Part shown: in pieces, positions 1 through 7,538 of the stretch
Layout of the letters: each line of letters starts with the position of its first letter
Numbering within the stretch: the first letter of the stretch is position 1
Assembly: GCA_964522305.1 (NCBI GenBank)
Contig: CAZFVM010000035.1
Span: 1-12,130 of the forward strand
DNA length: 12,130 bases
Direction of reading: 5' to 3'
Origin: UBA1049 sp964522305
GTDB lineage: Bacteria > Bacillota > Clostridia > Oscillospirales > CAG-382
Made by a program: the position numbers and the translations under genes
Notes under the pieces: generated by a model
Database searches by the model: none
Told to the model about the DNA's origin: nothing
The model's input: only the letters and a program-made list of their open reading frames with translations

Positions 1-746
1 ATGACAGCATAGATTATATTATCAACAAAGACATGGCAACCGGAAAACAATCCGGTTACAGCCCATTTCTTGAGAGTTTGCATATCGGTAGAGAAGGGAT
101 TTTTTAATGTAAGAATTCTTTTGTTTGCCAACACGAGAATACATATCAATATCATTATTAGATTTATTCCAATATTAGAGTAGGCAATCCCATTCACTCC
201 GTATTTAGGTATTAACAATAAATCTGATACAACGGTTATTACCATTTGCCCTGCAAGGACAAGATATATGTAAAGGTCCTTACCAACCACCACCAATACC
301 ACATATAACACAGAAAACACAACTCCGACAACAAAGGAGAGGGTTTGCAACCTTAGCCAAGTACTGGTTGTCACTATGTCAATGTCTCCAAGACCCATAT
401 AATCTACAAGATTTGAGGTGTAGATATAGACCCCGACAGAAAACAAAGAATAAAGGATAATGACCACAACGCCTATGCCAATCACTCTTTGAGAGAAGTT
501 TTCTTTATCTGCAAAATATCGATTAAAAACCGAATACAGGGGAATAACCAAAAACGCTTTGAAGGTCTCATCAATAAGGTCAAACCACTCTAATTGTCCG
601 ACAATATTATATATTCCTTCCAACGGAATATCAGAGATAAAGTACATACGCATGCTTTCATACACGGCAGGGAAGAGGGCAAAAGAACATAGCGCAAAGA
701 AAAGTCTGAAGTTGAATTTTTTTATGCTATTTATAATGGTTACCAT
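1..746 (-). CDS. MATE-like multidrug/Na+-driven efflux family membrane protein (C-terminus cut by window edge)
   Basis: An uninterrupted minus-strand frame starts at ATG 746-744 and runs off the left edge, giving 248 residues without a stop. An in-frame TGA lies two codons upstream, so this ATG is the first possible start. The ribosome binding site is weak (GGATGTG about 7 bases upstream). The protein is very hydrophobic, with likely membrane segments near residues 12-29, 62-76, 88-112, 134-154, 158-179 and 190-207. The segment around 175-192 (LLLIPKYGVNGIAYSNI) resembles the repeat-end motif of MATE and related flippase families, and the length seen is about half of a normal 440-460 residue MATE protein. 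Family knowledge suggests cation-coupled export of drugs or metabolites across the cytoplasmic membrane. The substrate cannot be told, and a MOP-superfamily flippase is the main alternative. It is divergent from the sigma-factor gene. Confidence 0.62.
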   Translation of the reverse strand, partial: MVTIINSIKKFNFRLFFALCSFALFPAVYESMRMYFISDIPLEGIYNIVGQLEWFDLIDETFKAFLVIPLYSVFNRYFADKENFSQRVIGIGVVVIILYSLFSVGVYIYTSNLVDYMGLGDIDIVTTSTWLRLQTLSFVVGVVFSVLYVVLVVVGKDLYIYLVLAGQMVITVVSDLLLIPKYGVNGIAYSNIGINLIMILICILVLANKRILTLKNPFSTDMQTLKKWAVTGLFSGCHVFVDNIIYAV

Positions 747-829
747 TATTCACATCCATAACCCAAAAGTTATCAACAATACTCGCAAGACTCATGAGCT
801 TTTTTTAACCTGTGCGAAACACTGTATTC

Positions 830-838
830 ATTGTACCA
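830..838 (-). promoter_or_regulatory. Candidate extended -10 promoter for the MATE-like gene
   Basis: On the minus strand the bases read TGGTACAAT, an extended -10 element (TGn plus a 5/6 match to TATAAT). It lies about 85 bases before the transporter ATG. No good -35 hexamer sits 17 bases upstream (TATCCA), so the call rests on the extended -10 alone. Confidence 0.33.
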
Positions 839-947
839 CAGATAAAGTATTTTGGATACATATTATTTTTATGACTCCAAGATTTTGTACCGATAGTTCT
901 TTCCATCTTTTGCTATTCGCTCATTGTTAAGGGCATTAACTATAATA

Positions 948-976
948 TTGTTATTTAAATTTTCAAGATATATAAT
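948..976 (+). promoter_or_regulatory. Candidate sigma-A promoter for the ECF sigma operon
   Basis: TTGTTA at 948-953 and a perfect TATAAT at 971-976 are separated by 17 bases. The predicted transcript would start near 983, leaving a leader of about 160 bases before the sigma-factor ATG. No recognisable ECF-type (AAC...CGT) autoregulated promoter was found closer to the gene. AT-richness makes chance hits likely here. Confidence 0.42.
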
Positions 977-1019
977 ACATGTGTAAAAAAGTACCAAAAA
1001 AGGGAAAGTGATTCTAATC

Positions 1020-1090
1020 CACCCTTATATTTGTTCTCTAAGTCGCAGTATTTTTGATAAAGAAGGGTGTTTTTCGTTTTTCTTTTTCGT
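1020..1090 (+). terminator. Terminator-like hairpin with T-rich tract in the sigma-operon leader
   Basis: CACCCTT (1020-1026) is the exact complement of AAGGGTG (1063-1069). It is followed at once by a T-rich run made of three T5 blocks separated by C/CG (1070-1090). The loop is long (36 bases), so the hairpin is only moderately convincing. Its position between the candidate promoter and the sigma gene would suit attenuation, or a barrier to read-through from upstream. Confidence 0.3.
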
Positions 1091-1130
1091 TAGTCCATCT
1101 TTTGACCTTCCTCAATCGTATTATGTATGA

Positions 1131-1137
1131 GAGGAGA
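1131..1137 (+). promoter_or_regulatory. Ribosome binding site fixing the sigma-factor start
   Basis: GAGGAGA ends 7 bases before ATG 1145. An in-frame ATG at 1127 would place this Shine-Dalgarno sequence inside the coding region, so 1145 is preferred as the start. Confidence 0.75.
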
Positions 1138-1144
1138 TATTCCC

Positions 1145-1648
1145 ATGCATCAAAAACTTAACATGAGCAAAGACCAAGTCGAAGAGATTTACGTTCGCCA
1201 TTCGATGACCATATATAGGATTTGTTTTACCTATATGAAAAACCCTTCAGAGACACAAGATGCAGTATCAGAGACCTTTTGCAGGTTGATTGTTACAAAC
1301 CCGGTCCTTTCCGGTCCGGAGCACGAGAAGGCGTGGCTTATAAAAACGGCGATAAATATTTGCAAGGATATGCTAAAACATTGGTGGCGTCGTCGAGAAA
1401 ATATCGAAGACTATCAAAACACTTTAGCAGCCGAATCCGACAAATACAACACCCCGGTTTTGCAAGCGGTTTTGGATCTACCGAACAAGTACAGAGATGT
1501 GGTATACCTGTATTATGTCGAGGGTTATACCACCCCCGAGATTGCAGACCTTTTTGGCAAGCCCCAAAGCACTGTGCGTTACCATCTTCAGGTTGCAAGA
1601 AAGAAACTTAGAGAAAAGTTAAGAGAGGATTTTAGCGATGAAAAATAA
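1145..1648 (+). CDS. RNA polymerase sigma factor, ECF (sigma-70 family) type
   Basis: This 167-residue protein has the length and two-domain plan of ECF sigma factors. Region 2 spans about residues 13-80 and includes the SETQDAVSETFCRLI core-binding/-10-recognition stretch. A short linker follows, then region 4 at about 106-157 starting LDLPNKYRDVVYLYYVEGYT, with a helix-turn-helix (TPEIADLFGKPQSTVRYHLQ, about 130-149) that would read the -35 element. It acts in the cytoplasm by directing RNA polymerase to a small stress or envelope regulon, whose signal is unknown. The stop codon lies inside the next gene (11-base overlap), indicating translational coupling with the membrane protein that probably inhibits it. 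The start at 1145 rather than 1127 is chosen from the GAGGAGA site 7 bases upstream. Identity as an ECF sigma is secure; subgroup and regulon are not assignable by eye. Confidence 0.93.
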   Translation: MHQKLNMSKDQVEEIYVRHSMTIYRICFTYMKNPSETQDAVSETFCRLIVTNPVLSGPEHEKAWLIKTAINICKDMLKHWWRRRENIEDYQNTLAAESDKYNTPVLQAVLDLPNKYRDVVYLYYVEGYTTPEIADLFGKPQSTVRYHLQVARKKLREKLREDFSDEK

Positions 1649-3089
1649 AATAAGCGAAGCTTTTGGACACATTAATCCATCAGAACAAGAGTTGTCGGCG
1701 ATATTATCAAAAGCAGTTGATAAAGCAGAAAGAGAGAGCAAAGGAAAAGAACTCCGACATAGGCTGCAAAAGATGCTTATGCCCAAGTGGTATGTACCGA
1801 TTGGAGCTTGTTTGGTGTTGGCGATTTTCTTTTCGGTTTTCGGCTATCCGATGATTAGCCGGGCACATGAATACACCGAGGCGTTGGCATTCTTCCGCAC
1901 CAACGGAATCAGTGTAGCCGAGTTGACAAAGGAGGAAGTGCGAGAAGTGTACAGGGATATCACCACCGGCACCTTTTCCAAAGACAAGACTTTTCAGGTT
2001 ATAAAGAAGAACATCAAGGGCATGGAGCTGGAAGCGAACCCGCCAAACCCTGAGAAACTCAACGCCTTATTTGAAGTTTATAAACACAACTACCGAAATC
2101 AGGAGTACAAAGTATTCTACAACGAGGAGTATGACAGCAACCGGGATTATTTAGTATTAAAAAGTTCGTCTCTTATCAAGTCAGATTCAGCAGATGAGAT
2201 AATTTGGGAGGTCGAGATGCCGGGTTTCTATGTGGAAGATATTACAGTCTCGGATAACCGGATTATGGCGTATGGAAGCATACCGTATTTCACCGACTCG
2301 ACAAATACTGCTTATTCGGTATCAGTCATCGATATCGACAAAGGAAAGGCGCTTTGGACAAAGCAAGTTTCCGAGTATATAGTCGCAGCCTTGATAGACG
2401 GTAGCGACTATGTCGTGCTGGCAATGAAATCGGGGGAATTGTCTTTCTACAAATTCGATGATAAGGGAGACAAAACGCTTCTGTCCAGGACAAACCTGCA
2501 AGGGCAGGGATATATCCGGCAAGTAATCAAATCAGGAAGTGGATATTTAGCCAGTATATATACCGGAAACAACGAAATCAAGCTACTCCGAATAGGAGTG
2601 GACGGCTCTGTAGAGGCTGTACACGAGTACAACGACTTTGAGAGAGTATATGTAATAGCAGATATGGCAGAATACAAGGGCAAGGTTTTTTTGAGCACCT
2701 ATTCATACACAAATTTAGGTCAGGATAGCTGGGAAATATCCGATATACTGGATGAAATACATTCAAGACCCACTCTGGAAATATCCTCGGGCGAATTAGT
2801 TGAGATGATACGGAACAAGTTTGAGGCAACCCTTCTGGTTGTGGACCCTCTTACCGGAGAGCCCGAATCCTTTTATTCGGTGCCTGCAGCCATGGGTAAT
2901 AATCTCTTAACAGATAAAAATGGCAAACTGATATGGGAAGTCGGGAACCCGATAAGTGCTTTCTATTCCCCGGCGACATCTTCTTTTTCAATTAGTACAA
3001 CATATGAAATTTACATATACGAGTTCGATCTGTACGGCAATTTCCTGTCAAAGACTGCTACGGACAGAACCTTCGAATACCGTAGATAG
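1638..3089 (+). CDS. Probable membrane-anchored anti-sigma factor with a large propeller-like extracytoplasmic domain
   Basis: The 483-residue protein starts with a charged, helical cytoplasmic segment (about 1-48), followed by one membrane helix (about 51-71, WYVPIGACLVLAIFFSVFGY). The remaining 410 residues should lie outside the membrane. That part opens with a helical segment (about 74-140, with KEEVREVYRDITTGTFSKDK) and continues as beta-rich repeats such as 'GKALWTKQVSEYIVAALIDG' and 'YEIYIYEFDLYGNFLSK', suggesting a PQQ/WD-like propeller. The gene overlaps the ECF sigma gene by 11 bases and has its own GAGGA ribosome binding site, the usual layout of a sigma/anti-sigma pair. The N-terminus lacks the HxxxCxxC zinc motif of classical ZAS anti-sigma factors. 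Topology and context support the role, but sigma binding and the ligand sensed by the outer domain are inference. Confidence 0.72.
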   Translation: MKNKISEAFGHINPSEQELSAILSKAVDKAERESKGKELRHRLQKMLMPKWYVPIGACLVLAIFFSVFGYPMISRAHEYTEALAFFRTNGISVAELTKEEVREVYRDITTGTFSKDKTFQVIKKNIKGMELEANPPNPEKLNALFEVYKHNYRNQEYKVFYNEEYDSNRDYLVLKSSSLIKSDSADEIIWEVEMPGFYVEDITVSDNRIMAYGSIPYFTDSTNTAYSVSVIDIDKGKALWTKQVSEYIVAALIDGSDYVVLAMKSGELSFYKFDDKGDKTLLSRTNLQGQGYIRQVIKSGSGYLASIYTGNNEIKLLRIGVDGSVEAVHEYNDFERVYVIADMAEYKGKVFLSTYSYTNLGQDSWEISDILDEIHSRPTLEISSGELVEMIRNKFEATLLVVDPLTGEPESFYSVPAAMGNNLLTDKNGKLIWEVGNPISAFYSPATSSFSISTTYEIYIYEFDLYGNFLSKTATDRTFEYRR

Positions 3090-3124
3090 CCAACTCCTGT
3101 TTATGGTTACCTTTTCAAAACATC

Positions 3125-3154
3125 AAAAAAAGAGCACCCTAGGCGCTCTTTTTT
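3125..3154. terminator. Bidirectional intrinsic terminator between convergent operons
   Basis: A symmetric hairpin pairs AAAAAAGAGC (3126-3135) with GCTCTTTTTT (3145-3154). Inside, after one A/C mismatch, CC pairs with GG around a three-base loop. Read from the left it ends the sigma/anti-sigma transcript 35 bases after the stop. Read from the right it ends the opp transcript 8 bases after the oppF stop. The T-run is present on both strands. Confidence 0.9.
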
Positions 3155-3162
3155 AATAGTCT

Positions 3163-4197
3163 CTATTTCTCGCTGTTTTCGTATACTTTCTCGATATCCG
3201 TATTAACCGTTCCGCCCTCATACAGGTGACAGGCGATAAAGTGCCCATGACCATAATCCAACATCTCCGGCTGCACCTCTCTGCATTTCTTCATTGCGTA
3301 GGGGCACCGGGTGTGGAACTTGCATCCGCTGGGAGGATTGGCAGGGGAGGGGATATCTCCCTTAAGGATAAGCCGGTTCATCTTGTGATCCGGGTTAGGC
3401 ACAGGGACAGCACTGAGTAGCGCCTTTGTATAGGGATGACAGGGATGACGGAACAGCTCTTCTTTGGGCGCGGTCTCTACCAGGTTACCCAGGTACATAA
3501 CCCCCACATGGTCAGAGATATACTCCACCACCGAAAGATCATGGGAGATAAAGAGATATGACAATCCCCTTGCTTCCTGCAGGTCTTTCATGAGGTTTAT
3601 TATCTGTGCCTGGATAGATACGTCCAGAGCGGACACAGGCTCGTCTGCCACGATTATTTCGGGTTGCAGAGCTAATGCTCGTGCTATGCATATCCTTTGT
3701 CTCTGGCCGCCTGAGAACTCGTGGGGGTATCTTCCTCTATAATAGGGACGCAGCCCGCACTCATCCATAATCTTAAGTATATAGTCGTTATATTCGGCTT
3801 TTGGCACTATATTATGTTCTCTGACCGCTTCTCCGATAATCTCACCCACGGGTATACGGGGGTTAAGGGAAGAATAAGGGTCCTGGAATATAATCTGCAT
3901 GGTATGTCTAATCCGGCGCAGTTCTTCCCGCTTTTTGATGGCAAACACATCCACATTGTTGACTATAGCCTGCCCGCCGGTGGGCTCAATAAGCCTGAGG
4001 ATAGTCCTGCCCACAGTGGTCTTGCCACATCCCGATTCTCCAACCAGGCCAAAGGTCTTGCCCTTTTGTATCGAAAAAGAAATGTCGTCAACCGCTCTGA
4101 CCTGCCCCACCACCCGCTGGAGTATTCCGGCTTTGATGGGGAAGAACTTTTTGAGGTTTTTTACTTCAAGTATATTGTTTTGGTTATAATCACTCAT
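3163..4197 (-). CDS. oppF: Oligopeptide ABC transporter, ATP-binding protein OppF
   Basis: This 344-residue ATPase is the second nucleotide-binding subunit of the peptide importer and hydrolyses ATP on the cytoplasmic face. All motifs are intact: Walker A GESGCGKT (53-60), Q-loop Q105, signature SGGQRQR (162-168), Walker B IIVADEP (181-187), D-loop SALD (189-192) and switch H219. The C-terminal oligopeptide-transporter tail (about 245-330) has cysteines 292, 298, 305 and 323, spaced like the cluster known in OppD/OppF-type ATPases. Its ATG overlaps the end of oppD by 8 bases (ATGAGTGA), so translation is coupled. The order after oppD and the leader region before Walker A ('VVGQVRAVDDISF') favour OppF over OppD. 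A dipeptide (DppF) or other peptide/nickel transporter cannot be excluded, because substrate class is set by the binding protein. Confidence 0.93.
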   Translation of the reverse strand: MSDYNQNNILEVKNLKKFFPIKAGILQRVVGQVRAVDDISFSIQKGKTFGLVGESGCGKTTVGRTILRLIEPTGGQAIVNNVDVFAIKKREELRRIRHTMQIIFQDPYSSLNPRIPVGEIIGEAVREHNIVPKAEYNDYILKIMDECGLRPYYRGRYPHEFSGGQRQRICIARALALQPEIIVADEPVSALDVSIQAQIINLMKDLQEARGLSYLFISHDLSVVEYISDHVGVMYLGNLVETAPKEELFRHPCHPYTKALLSAVPVPNPDHKMNRLILKGDIPSPANPPSGCKFHTRCPYAMKKCREVQPEMLDYGHGHFIACHLYEGGTVNTDIEKVYENSEK

Positions 4198-5329
4198 CGG
4201 TTGCTACCTCGCCTTCGGTATATAAATAGCAGGAGACCTTATGGGAACCCGTCAAAGAAACCATGGGAGGATAGGGTCCGGCACATTTGGCAAAAGCCTT
4301 TTCGCATCTGTTTCTAAAATAACAGAAGTTAGGAAGATTAATAGGACTGGGGACATTACCGGGGATAGAATAAAGCTTGCTGCCCGGCTCGTCGATGTTG
4401 GGCCTGGACTTCATCAATCCTATTGTATAGGGATGCTTGGGATCATGGAATATCTCCCGTACGGTGCCCTGTTCGATTATCCTTCCGGCATACATAACCA
4501 CTACATAATCCGCCATCTCAGCGACCACTCCCAAGTCATGGGTAATCAACATGATAGACGCATTAATCTTGGATTTCAGGTCCCTTAACAGGTCCAGAAT
4601 CTGGGCTTGTATGGTGACATCCAAGGCAGTAGTAGGCTCGTCTGCAATTATAAGCTTGGGGTTACATGCCAAAGCCATGGCGATAACCACCCGTTGTCTC
4701 ATCCCGCCGGATAGTTCGTGGGGGTAAGAATCATAAATCCCCTCTGCTCTGGCTATCCCGACTATCTTAAGCATCTCTATGGTTTGTTTCTTTACATCCA
4801 ATTTCGACATCTTGGGGTTATGAAGAGCGATTACCTCATCTACCTGAGCGCCGATGGTGAACACCGGGTTCAAAGAGGTCATAGGCTCCTGAAAAATCAT
4901 GGTGATATCGTTACCCCTGATATGCCTCATCTCATGCTCGGGTAACTTAGTCAGATCAACCATTCTCTCCCCGTCATAAAACCGTATAGACCCGCCGGCA
5001 ATCTGACCCTGGGGAGCTTGAAGCAGTCTCATAATAGACAAGCTGGTAACACTCTTACCGCATCCCGATTCACCGACAACCCCTACAGTGCTCCCCTTAG
5101 GGACATCAAAGGTAACTCCGTCCACCGCTTTTGCGGTACCCACATCGGTATAGAAGTAGGAACGAAGTTCTTCGATTTCCAGGATATTGTTGCTATCCTT
5201 CATGGTGGTCATATATTCACTGGGAGGGACTCTTTTTCTCTTAATGAACTTAGTATGCTCTTTGTATTTTTTGTTGTTGAACTTCTTTATTTCTGCGAGC
5301 TTTCTCTTTTGATTGTTGTTATCCATCAT
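4190..5329 (-). CDS. oppD: Oligopeptide ABC transporter, ATP-binding protein OppD, with an unusual basic N-terminal tail
   Basis: This 379-residue protein is the first ATPase subunit of the importer and forms the heterodimeric motor with OppF. Motifs are Walker A GESGCGKS (86-93), Q-loop Q147, signature LSGGMRQR (206-213), Walker B LIIADEP (226-232), D-loop TALD (234-237) and switch H264. The C-terminal tail carries cysteines 336, 342, 349 and 367. The ATPase domain proper begins near residue 48 ('NNILEIEELRSYF'), leaving about 45 extra N-terminal residues that are strongly basic (Lys/Arg-rich). Two adjacent ATGs (5329 and 5326) follow an AAAAGGTAGGTGG site, with only 4 bases after the oppC stop. 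Internal Met40 and Met43 have no visible ribosome binding site, so the tail appears to be translated. What the tail does is unknown. Confidence 0.93.
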   Translation of the reverse strand: MMDNNNQKRKLAEIKKFNNKKYKEHTKFIKRKRVPPSEYMTTMKDSNNILEIEELRSYFYTDVGTAKAVDGVTFDVPKGSTVGVVGESGCGKSVTSLSIMRLLQAPQGQIAGGSIRFYDGERMVDLTKLPEHEMRHIRGNDITMIFQEPMTSLNPVFTIGAQVDEVIALHNPKMSKLDVKKQTIEMLKIVGIARAEGIYDSYPHELSGGMRQRVVIAMALACNPKLIIADEPTTALDVTIQAQILDLLRDLKSKINASIMLITHDLGVVAEMADYVVVMYAGRIIEQGTVREIFHDPKHPYTIGLMKSRPNIDEPGSKLYSIPGNVPSPINLPNFCYFRNRCEKAFAKCAGPYPPMVSLTGSHKVSCYLYTEGEVATDE

Positions 5330-5333
5330 CCAC

Positions 5334-6404
5334 CTACCTTTTCATCTTCGGGTCAAAGGCATCCCTGAGACCGTCGCCGATGAAGTTAAACGCAAGCACG
5401 GTAAACAATATACATATCCCGGCGGGTATCCATACAAACCAGTGCTTAATAAGCTCGTCATTTAGAGTATTGACCTCACTGACCATGTTACCCCAAGAGG
5501 CTTGGGTTTTTGGCACCCCGACACCGAGGAAGCTCATGGTAGACTCCATTAGTATTACAGAGCCCAAGTCCATGGTGGCGATGATAATGATTATTGGCAT
5601 TACATTCGGCACCAGATGCTTAAAGATTCGTCTCGAGGGCTTTATTCCGGTAGCTTCCGCCGCCTGCATATATTCCATTTCCCGCAGGGAAAGAATCTGC
5701 CCCCTCACCATACGGGCAACCCCTGCCCAATATAGCACACCCATGATAAACATAATATAAAATATCTTGGTGTTGGGTGAGATTTTCATCCTTATCATAA
5801 TAGCCGATATAATCAGCATCAAAGGGATAAAGGGCACAGCAGAGAAGATTTCTACCGCTCTCATGATAATCATATCAACTTTGCCGCCATAGTATCCGGC
5901 GAGTCCGCCCATCGAAACACCGATAAGCAGTTCCACAATAACTACACAAAACCCGATAACCAAAGATATCCGCCCTCCGCTCATAAGCCGAGCAAAAGAG
6001 TCACGACCCAAGCTATCCGTTCCGAGAGGGTGTTCCCAAGAAGGGGAGGCTTTGACATTTGATTTAACTATCAGATTATCATAGTGTTGATATTTTTTCT
6101 TTGTGGCGTTGAGTTCCTTACCGTCGATTTCAAAGAAGTGTTCTTCTCCGTGCTCATCGACAAACTCAAAAGTGTAAAAAATCGCATTGTCGTCATGGGG
6201 CCACAAGAAGGGACCGACAAAGCTAAACAAGGTCATAACAACAATAATCGCTATCCCAATCACGGCAAGCTTGTTTCTGATAAACCGCTTCATTACCATC
6301 TGACCGGGGGAGAGATATATCTGGTTTACCTCAAGGTCTTCATGCAAAAACTCGTTTATAGGAGGTTCTTGCGGGGTTACAATGTTTTTGTTATCCATAT
6401 CCAT
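5334..6404 (-). CDS. oppC: Oligopeptide ABC transporter, permease OppC
   Basis: This 356-residue permease forms half of the membrane channel. An N-terminal cytoplasmic segment (1-45) precedes TM1 (about 47-68). A long extracytoplasmic stretch leads to the family motif 'LGTDSLGRDSFARL' (127-140). Further helices lie near 146-171, 183-204, 214-231, 268-293 and 324-345. The cytoplasmic coupling loop that contacts the ATPases is at about 247-268 (AAEATGIKPSRRIFKHLVP). OppC proteins are often near 300 residues. The excess is mostly the acidic/aromatic segment at 72-120 between TM1 and the GTDSLGRD motif. The start follows GAGGGGGG, and the gap to oppB is 12 bases. Confidence 0.92.
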   Translation of the reverse strand: MDMDNKNIVTPQEPPINEFLHEDLEVNQIYLSPGQMVMKRFIRNKLAVIGIAIIVVMTLFSFVGPFLWPHDDNAIFYTFEFVDEHGEEHFFEIDGKELNATKKKYQHYDNLIVKSNVKASPSWEHPLGTDSLGRDSFARLMSGGRISLVIGFCVVIVELLIGVSMGGLAGYYGGKVDMIIMRAVEIFSAVPFIPLMLIISAIMIRMKISPNTKIFYIMFIMGVLYWAGVARMVRGQILSLREMEYMQAAEATGIKPSRRIFKHLVPNVMPIIIIIATMDLGSVILMESTMSFLGVGVPKTQASWGNMVSEVNTLNDELIKHWFVWIPAGICILFTVLAFNFIGDGLRDAFDPKMKR

Positions 6405-6416
6405 ATTGTCCCCCCT

Positions 6417-7391
6417 CTAACTATATCTGACACGGGGGTCAACCACCGCGTACAAAATATCTGATATTAGTGTGCCAAGTAAAGTCAAGACCGCCAAGAA
6501 GATGTTAAACCCCATGAGGTAGGGGACATCGGCGTTATAAGAAGCGGTCAGTGCTATGTTGCCGAGCCCTTCCAAAGAGAATAGACCTTCGGTGATGGCA
6601 GCTCCGCTAAACAAACTGGGCAAGGTTCCGCCGACTATAGTAACTACCGGAATCAAGGTGTTACGGAAGGCATGCTTGTTGATGACCCTTCGCTCCGTCA
6701 ACCCCTTTGCCCGAGCTGTTCGGATATAGTCCATGTTTAGCACTTCCAGCATGTTGGTTCGAGAGTACCTGAGCAATCCCCCCACACTGGTCAGCACAAA
6801 GCAGGAGATAGGTAGAATCATATGTCTGCCATAGTCCATAAGCTTGGCAAAAGAAAAGCCCTCATAGGTAATTCTTGCATTCAACATTCCCGATGCGGGC
6901 AGCCATTTTAGCGTTTCGCTAAAGACTGCCCTTAACACAACGGCAAAGAAGAATATAGGCAAGGACATACCTATAAAAGCTGCTATTACAATTGTATAGT
7001 CTGTTTTGGTATACTGCTTTCTCGCCGCCAGAATCCCCAGGGGGACAGCGATGGCAAACTCCAGCACCAAAGCTATCGCAGCGACAATAAAGGTGACGGG
7101 CATATACCTCTTAATTATATCTACAACAGGCTTTCTAAAGTACAAAGAAGTACCGAGGTTACCCTGAACAGCTTCTTTCAGCCAGTCAAAGTACCCCTCG
7201 ACAATACCTTTGTCGAGCCCGTATATTTTTCGAAGTTCTTCTTTTTGCTCTTCGGTAATCTGAAGATTGTTGGCGGTTGATAAGTCTACAAAGTCTGAGG
7301 GCATGAGCCGGGTCAGGGTATATAGCATTATCGAAACACCGATTAAAACAATGAAGCTAATTATGACACGCCGTATGATGTATTGCTTCAT
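6417..7391 (-). CDS. oppB: Oligopeptide ABC transporter, permease OppB
   Basis: This 324-residue inner-membrane permease is the partner of OppC. TM1 is near residues 9-28 (ISFIVLIGVSIMLYTLTRL), then comes an extracytoplasmic region containing the typical 'GLDKGIVEGYFDWLKEAVQGNLGTS' (58-82). Helices follow near 98-122, 131-156, 190-207, 243-270 and 292-317. The coupling loop is at about 223-248 (IRTARAKGLTERRVINKHAF). Length and motif order match the OppB/DppB family closely. A GGGAGG ribosome binding site ends 11 bases before the ATG, somewhat far. The gene begins about 200 bases after oppA, beyond a strong hairpin, so its expression is probably lower than that of oppA. Confidence 0.93.
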   Translation of the reverse strand: MKQYIIRRVIISFIVLIGVSIMLYTLTRLMPSDFVDLSTANNLQITEEQKEELRKIYGLDKGIVEGYFDWLKEAVQGNLGTSLYFRKPVVDIIKRYMPVTFIVAAIALVLEFAIAVPLGILAARKQYTKTDYTIVIAAFIGMSLPIFFFAVVLRAVFSETLKWLPASGMLNARITYEGFSFAKLMDYGRHMILPISCFVLTSVGGLLRYSRTNMLEVLNMDYIRTARAKGLTERRVINKHAFRNTLIPVVTIVGGTLPSLFSGAAITEGLFSLEGLGNIALTASYNADVPYLMGFNIFLAVLTLLGTLISDILYAVVDPRVRYS

Positions 7392-7538
7392 CAGTCGCAG
7401 TGCCTCCCTTTTTCAATAAATCGACCACAAAAATATATGTTGCCGTTAGTATAAAATCATTTTACTTTTATTTTATGAACAAATCGTGTTTATCGACTAA
7501 AAAAATAACCAATCAAATAATACTCTACTTAATAATTA

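Larger units (their letters stand above)
747..1144. other. Divergent intergenic region, no supported gene
   Basis: About 400 AT-rich bases separate the leftward transporter from the rightward sigma gene. The plus-strand frame at 559-930 that enters it has no convincing start and mostly lies antisense to the transporter. The region holds a candidate promoter for each direction, the 8-base palindrome CTCATGAG (791-798), and a hairpin followed by a T-rich tract at 1020-1090. Confidence 0.7.

Noticed and set aside
559..930. 123-codon plus-strand frame beside the left edge
   Set aside because: It is largely antisense to the membrane-protein gene at 1-746, has no ribosome binding site, and its product has no coherent domain pattern.
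958..972. CodY-like 15-mer over the candidate sigma-operon promoter
   Set aside because: The 11/15 match is in very A/T-rich sequence, where such matches are expected by chance, and lacks dyad symmetry.
1127..1144. Upstream in-frame ATG for the sigma factor
   Set aside because: Starting at 1127 would put the GAGGAGA ribosome binding site inside the gene and leave the ATG without one.
3721..4317. 198-codon plus-strand frame antisense to oppF/oppD
   Set aside because: It crosses the junction of two clear genes on the other strand and shows no recognisable family features.
7448..7453. TATACT on the minus strand as a -10 for a separate oppB promoter
   Set aside because: The hexamer 17 bases upstream (ATAAAA) is not a -35 and no extended -10 is present, so a separate promoter is not supported.
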